Shown here: positions 9,044 to 19,695 of the stretch, one piece after another
How the letters are laid out: the number at the start of each line of letters is the position of its first letter
Numbering within the stretch: position 1 is the first letter of the stretch
NCBI GenBank assembly: GCA_030538085.1
Contig: JAUNUR010000026.1
Coordinates: forward strand, 1 to 38,036
DNA from: Pseudomonadota bacterium
GTDB taxonomy: Bacteria; Pseudomonadota; Gammaproteobacteria; Burkholderiales; Burkholderiaceae_C
Length of the DNA stretch: 38,036 nt
Direction: 5' to 3'
Program-made: the position numbers and the translations under genes
The notes under the pieces: generated by a model
Database searches by the model: none
What the model saw: only the letters and a program-made list of their open reading frames with translations
What the model was told of the DNA's origin: nothing

Positions 9044-9142
9044 CAAATGACCGAGGCTGGCGCCGCATGACCAATGACGAACGCGCCATTTGTCATTGAA
9101 GCGCAGCGAAGTCATTTGTCATTTGTCATATTGAAAGCCAAT
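9044..9142 (+). repeat. Dispersed repeat family T, copy 3
   Basis: GCGCCATTTGTCATTGAAGC then GCAGCGAAGTCATTTGTCAT and TTGAAAGCCAATGC repeat the unit seen at 1-76. The left part is longer and partly diverged, containing GATGACAAATGACCGAGG. It ends 6 bp from the fadD stop, as copy 1 ends just past the plsY stop. Confidence 0.8.
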
Positions 9143-9147
9143 GCACA

Positions 9148-10872
<1,725 letters not shown>

Positions 10873-11105
10873 GCACACCATTTTGATAAGAAAAGATACA
10901 TCTTCCGCCATCCGGTTTCACCCTGAGATGCACAAACGCAGCATGTCGCCAAGGTGATTGCCGTCGCCTCATCACGCGCCTGTGCCATGAATCGCCAGCA
11001 CCGCCCCGCAAAAAGATCGGTTCTGCGAAAATCACGGGTTTCGCGCATTGCGCGCGCCCATCCATTTCGCGCCCCGCACGCGCCTTTTTTCGGAAAACAA
11101 CAGCC

Positions 11106-12210
11106 ATGGAAGCAGAACACATCAACCAGATTGGTCACCAGATCGAAGACCTGAGCGCTCGCACCGCCGAGCTACGGGGGTATCTTTGACTACGCTGCCA
11201 AGGCCGAACGCCTGCGCACCGTGAACGCCGCGCTGGAAGACCCGGCGGTCTGGAACGATCCCAAGAAGGCCCAGGAACTGGGCAAGGAAAAAAAAGCGCT
11301 CGATGGCGTGGTCGTCACGCTCGATGACCTCACCCGCAACCTGGCCGACAACGCTGAATTGTTCGAGCTGAGCAGCGACGAGGATGACGAGGCCGCCCTG
11401 CAGGCCATCGCCGACGACGTGGCCGAGCTGGAAAAGACGGTGGAAGAGCTGGAGTTCCGCCGCATGTTCAATCAGCCGGCCGACGCCAACAACGCCTTCC
11501 TCGACATCCAGGCCGGCGCCGGCGGCACCGAGGCGCAGGACTGGGCCAGCATGCTGCTGCGCCAGTACCTGAGGTACGCCGAGCGCAAGGGTTTCAAGAC
11601 CGACATCGAGGACGAAACCCCCGGCGACACCGCCGGCATCAAGGGCGCCACCGTGCGCATCGAAGGCGAATACGCCTACGGCCTGCTGCGCACCGAAACC
11701 GGTGTGCACCGCCTGGTGCGCAAGTCGCCGTTCGACTCATCGGGCGGGCGTCACACCAGCTTCGCCAGCGTGTTCGTCTACCCCGAGATCGACGACTCAA
11801 TCGAGATCGACATCAACCCCGCCGACGTGCGCGTGGACACCTACCGCGCATCGGGCGCGGGCGGTCAGCACATCAACAAGACCGACTCGGCCGTGCGCCT
11901 GACGCACGAGCCCACCGGCATCGTGGTGCAGTGCCAGGACAGCCGCAGCCAGCACAGCAACCGCGACGTGGCCTGGCAGCGCCTGCGCTCGCGCCTGTAC
12001 GACCACGAGATGCGCAAACGCACCGAAGAGCAGCAAAAGCTGGAAGACAGCAAGACCGACGTCGGCTGGGGCCACCAGATCCGCAGCTACGTGCTGGACA
12101 ACAGCCGCATCAAGGACTTGCGTACCAACGTCGAAATCAGCAACACGCAGAAAGTGCTGGATGGCGACCTGGATGCCTTCATCGAGGCGAGCCTGAAGCA
12201 GGGCGTGTAA
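11106..12210 (+). CDS. prfB: Peptide chain release factor 2, with programmed +1 frameshift
   Basis: RF2 recognises UAA and UGA and triggers release of the finished peptide on the ribosome. Translation starts at the ATG at 11106 and reads 27 codons to an in-frame TGA at 11187-11189. A +1 slip at CTT TGA C moves reading to the frame beginning GAC at 11188, giving about 367 residues in total, as in E. coli. In the full-length numbering the codon-recognition motif SPF is at 207-209 and the catalytic GGQ at 252-254, close to the E. coli positions. Because RF2 itself reads the UGA, low RF2 favours the shift: this is classical autoregulation. It is followed by a repeat-filled gap rather than by lysS. 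Confidence 0.97.
11172..11190 (+). promoter_or_regulatory. prfB: prfB +1 recoding site
   Basis: CTACGGGGGTATCTTTGAC contains the internal Shine-Dalgarno-like GGGGG, three bases, then the slippery CTT followed by the TGA stop and C. The spacing and the TGAC context match the well-known RF2 autoregulatory site. Compared with the common AGGGGGTATCTTTGAC, only the first base of the SD-like element differs (CGGGGG). Confidence 0.96.
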
Positions 12211-12227
12211 TACCGTTTCACGTTCAA

Positions 12228-12412
12228 ACAGATGGCTACTCGTGCGCGATGCGATGACGAAATGATCTCGCTGCGCTTGAACGCCTGTCCCGGCGCAGGC
12301 CGGGGACGGCGGCTGCGCCGCCATGACAACCATTGAGCACGAGGCATTTCGTGCATCACCCGCGTCATGTCGTCATAACGCCCGCACAGCGGCGAAGTCA
12401 TTCCGTCACCCC
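12228..12412. repeat. Repeat family C, uninterrupted copy
   Basis: This repeat fills the gap after prfB. It holds GCGATGACGAAATGATCTCG near its left side, several GC palindromes (for example GGCGGCTGCGCCGCC), and GCGGCGAAGTCATTCCGTCA at its right. The same left and right blocks occur at about 18095-18193 and 18361-18426, where they are separated by the inserted element at 18194-18360. This copy therefore shows roughly what the empty site looks like. Confidence 0.75.
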
Positions 12413-12438
12413 AGCTTGCCAAGGCACATCCGATAGCC

Positions 12439-13770
12439 ATGAAGCCCAACGCCCACCAGCCCGCCAGTCAATGGAAAAGCGCCGTGCTCGCCCATGCTGC
12501 CCATTTGAACGACTACATCCTGCGCGGCGATGCCTGTGACTGGCAAGACATGGATGCCCATGATCCGGCGCCCGATCTGTCGGCGCTGCTTCCGCAGATG
12601 CTGGCCGAACTGCGCGCGGCCAACGCCGAGGGTAGCGAGGCGGCGATCAACGCATTTCGCGAACACTGGCCGCCAATGCACGAGGCCACGCTGGAGCTGC
12701 TGGAAGAAAGCAGCCAGGGCTTCGGCGCGCTGGCCTGGCTGCCCGATGGCGACCTGCTGGTGCGCACCGGCTGCTGGTACGAGCCGGGCCGCGTTCTGTG
12801 CATTCAGGGCTTGCGCATCGTGGACATGCCGCATGTCGAGATGTTCGGCCTCAGTCCGAACCAGCGGGTGCTGGCACTGGCCGCGAACGGCTCGGTCCGC
12901 CTGGTGCCAAGCACCGACTGCACCAACCAGGCCGAGCTGGCCACGTTCAGCTTGCCCGATGGCAGCGAAGGCCTGCCCGCCGGCCACCCCGTGAACGACC
13001 AGCGCGAGCACCCCGGCACCGACATTCAATTGCTGCTGCCTTTCGACGATGCCAGCGGCGTCGTGGTGGTGCAAAGCGCTGGCGTGTTCCTGCTCACTGC
13101 CTCCGGCACCACGCGCCTGCTGCCCACCGACACCGAGCTGGCCGAGGCCATGAAGGACAAGACACGCTACCCCGTGTACCTGGACATGTGCCACGCGGCC
13201 ATTTCGCCGGACGGACGATGGATCGTGTGCGGCGCGCAGGATGGCCCACACCGCGTGTTCAACGCGCGTGGCGAGCTGGTCGACAGCATCGGCCCTCATG
13301 GCGAATACCCGCACCACGCCGCCTTCTTTGCCGATGGCCGCCATGCGGCAATGAATGCCTGCCATTTCTACAACGGCGCCACGATCGCCGTTGACGCAAG
13401 CGCGTTCGGCGGCATCCAGACGGACTACTACGAAGAGCACCCCGCCGTGACCGTCATCGACCCGTCGGCGCGGGTATATGCCAGCGCACCCGCCGGTCAC
13501 GCACTCGTGCTGGGCGACGCCCAAGGCTATCTCTGGGCACGTGACCACACGGGCCAGTTGCAATGGAAGCAGTACGTGGGCGGCACGATCTGCGCCATGG
13601 CGGCATCGGCCGATGGCGCGCGCTTGGCCGTCGGGACTTATTCGGGTACGGTCCACATCATCGACCTCGCGGATACCCGGCCCGCGCCAGAACAAGTGGG
13701 CGTGCGCGCCCGCAAGGAGCTGCGGCGATGGGTCTTCTGGAAGAAGGAAAATCAGCCGCTGGCGTGGTGA
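12439..13770 (+). CDS. Unknown protein, possibly beta-propeller
   Basis: A 443-residue cytoplasmic-looking protein without signal peptide or membrane segment. I do not recognise the family. The N-terminal 90 residues look helical. From about residue 95 it holds repeated short beta-type phrases ending in D-G or S-P-D-G-R, such as LAWLPDGDLLV, FGLSPNQRVLAL, AAISPDGRWIVCGAQDG, AFFADGRHAAMN and AASADGARLAVGTYSG, typical of WD40 or quinoprotein-like propellers. No nearby gene suggests a partner: prfB lies upstream across a repeat, and a repeat follows the stop. No strong ribosome binding site precedes the ATG. Codon bias supports a real gene. Confidence 0.75.
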   Translation: MKPNAHQPASQWKSAVLAHAAHLNDYILRGDACDWQDMDAHDPAPDLSALLPQMLAELRAANAEGSEAAINAFREHWPPMHEATLELLEESSQGFGALAWLPDGDLLVRTGCWYEPGRVLCIQGLRIVDMPHVEMFGLSPNQRVLALAANGSVRLVPSTDCTNQAELATFSLPDGSEGLPAGHPVNDQREHPGTDIQLLLPFDDASGVVVVQSAGVFLLTASGTTRLLPTDTELAEAMKDKTRYPVYLDMCHAAISPDGRWIVCGAQDGPHRVFNARGELVDSIGPHGEYPHHAAFFADGRHAAMNACHFYNGATIAVDASAFGGIQTDYYEEHPAVTVIDPSARVYASAPAGHALVLGDAQGYLWARDHTGQLQWKQYVGGTICAMAASADGARLAVGTYSGTVHIIDLADTRPAPEQVGVRARKELRRWVFWKKENQPLAW

Positions 13771-13828
13771 GCGCCTTGGTCAGCCCAGCGCAAACCCCAG
13801 TACGCCGACCTGGAGATTTCGGAACATG

Positions 13829-14009
13829 GTGAAAGTGCTTGATTATCAAGAAGTCTCAGATACGGCTTGTGGGAGCGGCCTTGGCCGCGATGGCAGCGTT
13901 TCGCCCTGAGCCAAGGCTTATCGCGGGCAAGCCCGCTCCCACAAAAAACGATGGAAAACCGCGTGCATGCATGCACGCTCTGAAACTCGTTGATAAGCAA
14001 GTGAAAGTG
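13829..14009. mobile_element. MITE-like insertion with 9-bp target duplication
   Basis: GTGAAAGTG occurs at 13829-13837 and again at 14001-14009. In the undisturbed copy of element E (reverse strand near 18320) it occurs once. The inserted 163 bp have imperfect inverted ends: TTGATTATCAAGAAGTCTCA at the left, and on the reverse strand of the right end TTGCTTATCAACGAGTTTCA. The interior holds a pair of inverted REP units, TGTGGGAGCGGCCTTGGCCG and CGGGCAAGCCCGCTCCCACA. No transposase is encoded; a full-length parent elsewhere would be needed to move it. Confidence 0.88.
13868..13943. repeat. REP doublet (REPIN-like) inside the MITE
   Basis: Two inverted units, each beginning TGTGGGAGCGG and carrying a small internal palindrome, are separated by about 30 bases and can fold into one long hairpin. 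The unit matches the half-unit at 2056-2077. By recall, such doublets are typical of Pseudomonas, where RAYT transposases act on them. Confidence 0.75.
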
Positions 14010-14198
14010 ATGGATTCGGCCCGAGGGCAAGACGCACACCGCAGCGATACCGGGTGTATCGCGAGGATGAGCAACGCCGCCATCGGGTAGCCTTGCAACG
14101 GATTCAGCGGCTCGACCGATGGATTCACGATATTTCCCCTCCCGCCATGCAGCCGCAGGCGCGAGCAACCATTGAATTGAAAGCAAACAGGAGTTTGG

Positions 14199-16982
14199 AT
14201 GCGCGAAGGACAACCCTCCGTCACCCGCCGCCAGGATTACGCCCCCCCCGCGTTCTGGATCGATTCGGTCGAACTCACCTTCGATCTCGACCCCGCCAAG
14301 ACCCGCGTGCTCAACCGCATGCGCCTGCGCCGCAACCCCGACGTGCCAGTGCAACCGCTGCGCCTGGATGGCGACGAGCTGAACCTGTCGCGCGTCATGC
14401 TGGCCGGCCAGGGCTGCAGCTTCCGCATGGACGGCGAGACACTGGTGCTGGAGAACCTGCCCGAGGGCACCGCCCCGTTCGAGCTGGAAATCTTCACCAC
14501 CTGCTATCCCGAGAAGAACAGCAAGCTCATGGGTCTGTTCATGAGCGGTGGCGACTTCTTCACGCAGTGCGAGGCCGAGGGCTTTCGCCGCATCACCTAC
14601 TTCCTCGACCGGCCGGATGTGATGGCCAGCTACACCGTCACCCTGCGCGCCGACAAGGCGCGCTATCCCGTCCTGCTGTCCAACGGCAACCTCACCGACG
14701 CGGGCGACCTGCCCGAAGGCCGCCACTTCGCCACCTGGCACGACCCGCACAAGAAGCCCAGCTACCTGTTCGCCCTGGTGGCCGGCAAGCTGGTGGCACG
14801 CGAGCAGCGCATCGCCACCCGGTCGGGCAGCGAGCACCTGCTGCAGGTCTACGTGCGCCCCGGCGACCTGGACAAGACCGAGCACGCGATGAACTCGCTG
14901 ATCCACTCGGTGCTGTGGGACGAGGCGCGCTTCGGCCTGCCGCTGGATCTGGAGCGCTTCATGGTGGTGGCCACCAGCGACTTCAACGCCGGCGCGATGG
15001 AGAACAAGGGCCTCAACATCTTCAACACCAAGTACGTGCTGGCCAAGCCATCCACGGCCACCGACGGCGACTACGACGCCATCGAAAGCGTGATCGGCCA
15101 CGAGTACTTCCACAACTGGACGGGCAACCGCGTCACCTGCCGCGACTGGTTCCAGCTCAGCCTGAAAGAAGGCCTGACCGTGTTCCGCGACCAGGAGTTC
15201 AGCCAGGACCTGGCCGGCACGCCCAGCGCGCGCGCCGTCAAACGCATCCAGGACGTCATCCGCCTGCGCGCGGCGCAGTTCCCCGAAGACGCCGGCCCCA
15301 TGGCCCACCCCGTGCGCCCTGACGAATACCTGGAGATCAGCAACTTCTACACCACCACCATCTACGAGAAGGGTGCCGAAGTGGTGCGCATGTACCAGAC
15401 GCTGGTAGGCCGCGACGGCTTCCGCAAGGGGCTGGATCTGTACTTCCAGCGCCACGACGGCCAGGCCGTGACCTGCGACGATTTCGCCCAGGCCATGGCC
15501 GACGCCAACCCGGACAGTGACCTCGCCCGCCTGCTGCCCCAGTTCAAGCGCTGGTACAGCCAGGCCGGCACGCCGGTGGTGAAGGCCGAGGGGCGGTACG
15601 ACGCCGCCGCGCGCACCTACACCCTCACGCTGTCGCAAAGCTGCCCGGCCACGCCCGGCCAGCCGGTGAAAGAGCCCTTTGTCATCCCCGTGCGCCTGGG
15701 TCTGGTCGGCCCCCACGGGCGCGATATGCCACTGCAGCTTGAAGATGGCTGGGCGGCGCCCATCGAAGGCAGCTACACCCACGTCTTGAGCCAGCCCACC
15801 GAGACACTCGTCTTTTCGCACGTGGACGCCGAACCCGTGCCCTCGCTGCTGCGCGGCTTCTCGGCCCCGGTCAACCTGGACTGCGACTACAGCACCGCGC
15901 AACTGCTGCACCTGCTGGCGCACGACAGCGACCCCTTCAACCGCTGGGAAGCCGGGCAGCAGCTGGGCCTGCGCAAGGCCATCGAACTGCTGGCCCACAC
16001 CGGCGACGTGCCGGCCCGCCCGCTGGACGACGCCTACGTGGCCGCCCTGCGCGCCGTGCTGCGTCACCCCACGCTGGATGCCGCGTTCAAGGAATTGGTG
16101 CTCACCCTGCCCGGCGAGGACTACATTGCCGAGCAGCTCGACGTGGTCGACCCGCAACGCATCCACGCCGTGTGCGACGCCATGGAACTGCAGCTGGCCA
16201 CCGACCTGCACGCCGACTGGCAGTGGGCTTACGAGCAGAACGAGCACACCGGCGCCTACACGCCCGACCCCGTGTCATCAGGCCGGCGCGCCCTGGCCGG
16301 CCTGGCCCTGCACATGCTGTGCCTGTCGGCACGCACAAGCGGCGACACGGTGTGGCCCGGCAAGGCCTATCAGCGCGTGAAGGACGCCGGCAACATGACC
16401 GACCGCCGCAACGCGCTGGAGGCCCTGCTTTATGCCGGTCATGAACTGGCTGAGCGCGCGCTGGCGCGCTACTACGCGGTGTTCAAGGACGAGCCGCTGG
16501 CGCTGGACAAGTGGTTCGCCCTGCAAGCCTGCGCGCCCGACCGTGGCGGCAATGTGCTGCCCGCCGTGCGCGAGCTGATGAAGCACCCCGACTTCAGCCT
16601 GCGCAACCCCAACCGCGCGCGCAGCGTGGTGTTCAGCTACTGCCACGGCAACCCGGCGGCCTTCCACCGGCGCGACGCCGCCGGCTACGTCTACTGGGCC
16701 GACCGCGTGCTGGAACTCGACGCGCTCAACCCACAGGTGGCCGCCCGCCTGGCCCGCGCCATGGACGCCTGGGCGCGCCTGGCCGAGCCCTACCGCGGCG
16801 GCGCGCGCGACGCCATTGCCCGCGTGGCCACACACCCCAGCCTGAGCAACGACGTGCGCGAAGTCATCACGCGCGCACTGGCCGAAGCCGGTGACACCCC
16901 GGCGCCGATGGCCGCGACGGCCACCGACACCGAGGCCCGCACCGCCCCCTCCCCCGACTCCGAACCGAAAGGCGACGCATGA
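14199..16982 (+). CDS. pepN: Aminopeptidase N (M1 zinc peptidase)
   Basis: PepN removes N-terminal residues from peptides in the cytoplasm, in the last steps of protein turnover. The 927-residue product compares with about 870 for E. coli; it has a longer C-terminal tail rich in Ala, Pro and Thr. The exopeptidase motif GAMEN is at 265-269 and the zinc site HEYFH at 301-305, with the third ligand E324 in SLKEGLT, the correct distance downstream. The ATG at 14199 follows AGGAG at a good distance. Its stop overlaps the fbp start (ATGA), so the two form an operon. Identification is secure. Confidence 0.97.
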   Translation: MREGQPSVTRRQDYAPPAFWIDSVELTFDLDPAKTRVLNRMRLRRNPDVPVQPLRLDGDELNLSRVMLAGQGCSFRMDGETLVLENLPEGTAPFELEIFTTCYPEKNSKLMGLFMSGGDFFTQCEAEGFRRITYFLDRPDVMASYTVTLRADKARYPVLLSNGNLTDAGDLPEGRHFATWHDPHKKPSYLFALVAGKLVAREQRIATRSGSEHLLQVYVRPGDLDKTEHAMNSLIHSVLWDEARFGLPLDLERFMVVATSDFNAGAMENKGLNIFNTKYVLAKPSTATDGDYDAIESVIGHEYFHNWTGNRVTCRDWFQLSLKEGLTVFRDQEFSQDLAGTPSARAVKRIQDVIRLRAAQFPEDAGPMAHPVRPDEYLEISNFYTTTIYEKGAEVVRMYQTLVGRDGFRKGLDLYFQRHDGQAVTCDDFAQAMADANPDSDLARLLPQFKRWYSQAGTPVVKAEGRYDAAARTYTLTLSQSCPATPGQPVKEPFVIPVRLGLVGPHGRDMPLQLEDGWAAPIEGSYTHVLSQPTETLVFSHVDAEPVPSLLRGFSAPVNLDCDYSTAQLLHLLAHDSDPFNRWEAGQQLGLRKAIELLAHTGDVPARPLDDAYVAALRAVLRHPTLDAAFKELVLTLPGEDYIAEQLDVVDPQRIHAVCDAMELQLATDLHADWQWAYEQNEHTGAYTPDPVSSGRRALAGLALHMLCLSARTSGDTVWPGKAYQRVKDAGNMTDRRNALEALLYAGHELAERALARYYAVFKDEPLALDKWFALQACAPDRGGNVLPAVRELMKHPDFSLRNPNRARSVVFSYCHGNPAAFHRRDAAGYVYWADRVLELDALNPQVAARLARAMDAWARLAEPYRGGARDAIARVATHPSLSNDVREVITRALAEAGDTPAPMAATATDTEARTAPSPDSEPKGDA

Positions 16983-18001
16983 GCAAGCGCATCTCCCTCA
17001 CCCGCTACCTGGTCGAAAAACAGCGCCACGACGGCCATATCCCGGCGCAGCTGCGCCTGCTGCTGGAAGTGGTGGCGCGCGCCTGCAAAAGCATCAGCCA
17101 CGCCGTCAACAAGGGCGCGCTGGGCGGCGTGCTGGGCAGCGCCGGCAGCGAGAACGTGCAAGGCGAAGTGCAGAAAAAACTCGACATCATCGCCAACGAG
17201 GTGCTGATCGAGGCCAACGAATGGGGCGGCCACCTGGCGGCCATGGCCAGCGAGGAGATGAACAACATCTACCTCATCCCCAACCGCTACCCGCGCGGCG
17301 AATACCTGCTGCTGATGGACCCGCTGGACGGCTCCAGCAACATCGATGTCAACGTCAGCATCGGCACCATCTTCAGCGTGCTGCGCATGCCCGAGGGCGA
17401 CCGCGGCGTGGAGGAAGGCGACTTCCTGCAGCCCGGCAAATGCCAGGTGGCCGCTGGTTACTGCGTGTATGGCCCGCAGACCACGCTGGTGCTGACGGTG
17501 GGCGACGGCGTGGCCATGTTCACGCTCGACCGCGAACTGGGCAGCTTCGTACTGACGCAGGACGACGTGCGCATCCCCGAAGACACCAAGGAATTCGCCA
17601 TCAACATGAGCAACATGCGCCATTGGGACGCTCCCATGACGCGCTACATCGACGAATGCCTGGCCGGCAAGGACGGCCCACGCGGCAAGGACTTCAACAT
17701 GCGCTGGGTGGCCAGCATGGTGGCCGACGTGCACCGCATCATGACGCGCGGCGGCATCTTCATGTACCCGTGGGACAAGCGCGAGCCCAACAAGCCCGGC
17801 AAGCTGCGCCTGATGTACGAGGCCAACCCCATGGCCTGGCTCATCGAGCAGGCCGGCGGCGCCGCCACCAATGGCCGCGAGCGCATCATGGAGGTGCAGC
17901 CCACGCTGCTGCACGAGCGCGTGGCCGTGGTGCTGGGCAGCAAGAACGAAGTGGACCGCGTAACGCAGTATCACCTGGAAGCCGGCGCCCCGGCTTCATA
18001 A
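16979..18001 (+). CDS. fbp: Fructose-1,6-bisphosphatase, class I
   Basis: This enzyme hydrolyses fructose-1,6-bisphosphate to fructose-6-phosphate, the committed step of gluconeogenesis, in the cytoplasm. The 340-residue product has the class I length. The metal and substrate site [13 protein letters not shown] lies at about 113-125 with the preceding acidic pair SEE at 91-93, and [11 protein letters not shown] leads into it. The ATG overlaps the pepN stop by four bases (ATGA), so translation is probably coupled, and a clear terminator ends the unit. The pairing may link peptide catabolism to gluconeogenesis, but that is inference from context. Confidence 0.97.
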   Translation: MSKRISLTRYLVEKQRHDGHIPAQLRLLLEVVARACKSISHAVNKGALGGVLGSAGSENVQGEVQKKLDIIANEVLIEANEWGGHLAAMASEEMNNIYLIPNRYPRGEYLLLMDPLDGSSNIDVNVSIGTIFSVLRMPEGDRGVEEGDFLQPGKCQVAAGYCVYGPQTTLVLTVGDGVAMFTLDRELGSFVLTQDDVRIPEDTKEFAINMSNMRHWDAPMTRYIDECLAGKDGPRGKDFNMRWVASMVADVHRIMTRGGIFMYPWDKREPNKPGKLRLMYEANPMAWLIEQAGGAATNGRERIMEVQPTLLHERVAVVLGSKNEVDRVTQYHLEAGAPAS

Positions 18002-18025
18002 GCCGCCACTGTCCAGCCCCATTCA

Positions 18026-18057
18026 AGCCGACGCGGTTTTTCCACGTCGGCTTTTTT
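18026..18057 (+). terminator. Rho-independent terminator after pepN-fbp
   Basis: AAGCCGACG and CGTCGGCTT form a perfect 9-bp stem, followed directly by a run of T. It lies 25 bases after the fbp stop. Confidence 0.9.
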
Positions 18058-18094
18058 CATGCCCGACGCCCATTACGGATCAAAGCTACCCCTT

Positions 18095-18426
18095 CGCGTT
18101 CAAGCGGATCACCACGCGGGTGCAATGCGATGACGAAATGACCTCGCTGCGCTTCGATGATGGCGGCCGTGCCGCCATGACACCATGGAGCGCCTAGTAC
18201 ACCGACACGGAGATTTCGAAACGTGAAAGCGCGCCTTCGCCCCGATGGCGGCGTTGCACATCCTCGCGATACCACCCGGTATCGCTGCGGTGTGCGCCTT
18301 GCCCTCGGGCCGAATCCATCACTTTCACCATGTTCCGAAATCTCCGTGTCGGCGTACTAGCGCTTCGCGCACGGTCATCGTCATTTCGTCATTGACGCCG
18401 CGAAGCGGCGAAGTCATTCCGTCATG
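18095..18426. repeat. Repeat family C, copy split by element E
   Basis: The outer parts, 18095-18193 (with GCAATGCGATGACGAAATGA) and 18361-18426 (with GCGGCGAAGTCATTCCGTCA), match 12228-12412. Element E lies between them. The two halves realign across the insertion with the copy after prfB, showing that E entered a pre-existing repeat. Confidence 0.75.
18194..18360. mobile_element. Element E: 167-bp element with long terminal inverted repeats
   Basis: The left end CTAGTACACCGACACGGAGA and the right end, read on the other strand, CTAGTACGCCGACACGGAGA continue into near-identical sequence for about 30 bases, with roughly two differences. The middle holds the hairpin GCGATACCACCCGGTATCGC. A second, truncated copy in the other orientation lies at 13797-14095. 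No protein is encoded, so it is a MITE-like passenger. Candidate target duplications at the edges are short and not decisive (AGCGC is near both). Confidence 0.85.
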
Positions 18427-18462
18427 AGTCAAAAACCATCTTTTTGAACGCAAAACGGTATT

Positions 18463-18546
18463 CGTCATTCCGGCGAAGGCCGGAATCCAGACGGCGTGCA
18501 CTGGGAAACATGGATCCCGGCCTTCGCCGGGATGACGGTGATTGAC
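18463..18546. repeat. REP pair R, copy 1
   Basis: CGTCATTCCGGCGAAGGCCG at the left and CGGCCTTCGCCGGGATGACG at the right form an inverted pair around GACGGCGTGCACTGGGAAAC. Nearly the same 84 bp recur at 24451-24535. The same palindromic unit forms the core of composite element A. Confidence 0.85.
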
Positions 18547-18629
18547 GTTTCTGAAACGAAATGAAATCCTTTCCCACCCATGAATTTCTCTATTGACAGA
18601 AATATCAGACATGATCAACAATTGTCGCC

Positions 18630-19163
18630 ATGCAACTTACCGACACCGCTCGCCGCTTCGTCGTCCACTGGGGCGAAATGGGTTCCGCCTGGGGCGTCAA
18701 CCGCACCGTCTCGCAGATCCACGCCCTGCTCTACTACCATGGCCGCCCGCTCAACGCCGAAGACATCGCCGACACGCTGAGCGTGGCGCGCTCCAACGTC
18801 AGCACCAGCCTGAAGGAGTTGCAAAACTGGGGCCTGGTGCGCGTCACCCACGTGCTGGGCGACCGGCGTGACTATTTCGAAACGTCCAGCGACGTGTGGG
18901 AGCTGTTCCGCACCATCGTGCGCGAGCGCAAGGAGCGCGAATTCGACCCCACCACGCGCCTGCTGCGCGAATTGGTGGCGCAACCGGGTTTCGAGGCCGA
19001 GCCAGCCGACACCCAGGACCGCGTGCAGGAAACCCTGCGCTTCATGGAGTCGCTCGGTTCATGGGCCGACGAGATGCTGCGACTGTCACCCCCCACGCTT
19101 GAAAAGGTGCTGCGCATGGGTGCCAGCGTGCAGCGTTTCGTGCGCGGCAAGGACGAGAAGTAA
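18630..19163 (+). CDS. GbsR/MarR-like transcriptional regulator
   Basis: A 177-residue winged-helix protein. The helix-turn-helix region is LNAEDIADTLSVARSNVSTS at about 48-67, followed by LKELQNWGLVRVTHVLGDRRD and a wing. The layout and the start with a helix containing WGEMG fit the GbsR subgroup of MarR-like regulators. It is first in a run of six collinear genes and may control them and itself. TTGACA at 18593-18598 could be a -35 box, but no convincing -10 follows. ATTTCTGT occurs just upstream (minus strand, 18596-18603) and again before the next gene. No Shine-Dalgarno sequence precedes the ATG. Confidence 0.88.
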   Translation: MQLTDTARRFVVHWGEMGSAWGVNRTVSQIHALLYYHGRPLNAEDIADTLSVARSNVSTSLKELQNWGLVRVTHVLGDRRDYFETSSDVWELFRTIVRERKEREFDPTTRLLRELVAQPGFEAEPADTQDRVQETLRFMESLGSWADEMLRLSPPTLEKVLRMGASVQRFVRGKDEK

Positions 19164-19179
19164 AAAAATTTACCTCTTA

Positions 19180-19199
19180 ATTTCTGTTTTTACTGAAAT
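19180..19199. promoter_or_regulatory. Candidate operator in the regulator-DCC gap
   Basis: An unusually AT-rich 48-bp gap separates the regulator from the DCC gene. It holds the inverted pair ATTTC/GAAAT around TGTTTTTACT. The word ATTTCTGT also occurs, inverted, at 18596-18603 before the regulator gene. Two copies at the two places where an autoregulated operon would need them is suggestive only. Confidence 0.35.
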
Positions 19200-19211
19200 A
19201 CCATAAATATC

Positions 19212-19670
19212 ATGAACGACATCACCTACCCCCTCACCCTGTATTTCGATGGCGCCTGCCCCTTGTGCGTGGCCGACATGGACAACCTGCGTCTGCGCGA
19301 CAGCGCGGGCCGCCTGCGCTTCATCGATGCGTCGGCCCCCGGCTTCGATGCCGCGCCCGCCGGCACGACGGTGGCCGACCTGATGGCGGCCATGCATGCG
19401 CGGACGGCCGATGGACGGCTGCTGCGCGGCGTGGCCGTGTTCGAGGCCGCCTACGACGCGGTGGGCCTGCACCAGGTCAGCGGCTGGCTGCGCTCGCCCA
19501 CGTGGCGGCCACTGCTGGAGCGGCTCTACCCCTTCGTCGCCCGCCATCGCCAGCACTTGCCCCGCCCGCTGGTGCGCCTGTTGTTTGGCCGCGCCCTGCG
19601 CCGCGCCGCCGAACAGGCCGCCATGCGCCGTTGCAGCGCGGACGGCGCGTGCCGCATCGACCCTCAGTAA
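19212..19670 (+). CDS. DCC family thiol-disulphide oxidoreductase-like protein (DUF393)
   Basis: A 152-residue protein with the family signature YFDGACPLC at 11-19, giving a CxxC pair at C16 and C19 in a thioredoxin-like setting. This family is annotated as putative thiol-disulphide oxidoreductase, but a reaction is not firmly known. A hydrophobic, arginine-rich C-terminal half (about 95-140) may contact the membrane. It is the second gene of the six-gene run and is followed after 25 bases by the small membrane protein gene. It has no clear ribosome binding site; the gap before it is AT-rich. Confidence 0.9.
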   Translation: MNDITYPLTLYFDGACPLCVADMDNLRLRDSAGRLRFIDASAPGFDAAPAGTTVADLMAAMHARTADGRLLRGVAVFEAAYDAVGLHQVSGWLRSPTWRPLLERLYPFVARHRQHLPRPLVRLLFGRALRRAAEQAAMRRCSADGACRIDPQ

Positions 19671-19695
19671 TACATCCAACCCCAGGAGATCAGCC

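Larger units (their letters stand above)
13797..14095. repeat. Element E, truncated copy, interrupted by a MITE
   Basis: The left end (CAGTACGCCGACCTGGAGAT and on to GGAACATGGTGAAAGTG) and the right part (GTGAAAGTGATGGATTCGGC through the hairpin GCGATACCGGGTGTATCGC to GCCGCCATCGGG) match the reverse complement of element E at 18194-18360. The match is split by the insertion at 13838-14000. The far terminal repeat seen at 18194 is absent here, so this copy is truncated. Together with the insertion it fills the 428-bp gap before pepN. Confidence 0.85.

Noticed and set aside
11106-11221. Frameshift mutation or sequencing error in prfB
   Set aside because: The TGA lies exactly in the known CTT TGA C recoding site after a GGGGG element, and the downstream frame gives a full RF2 with SPF and GGQ at the expected positions.
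13752-16247. Long open frame of 831 codons on the minus strand
   Set aside because: It is antisense to pepN, runs through the nested repeats, and has shadow-type composition rich in His, Gln, Val and Gly.
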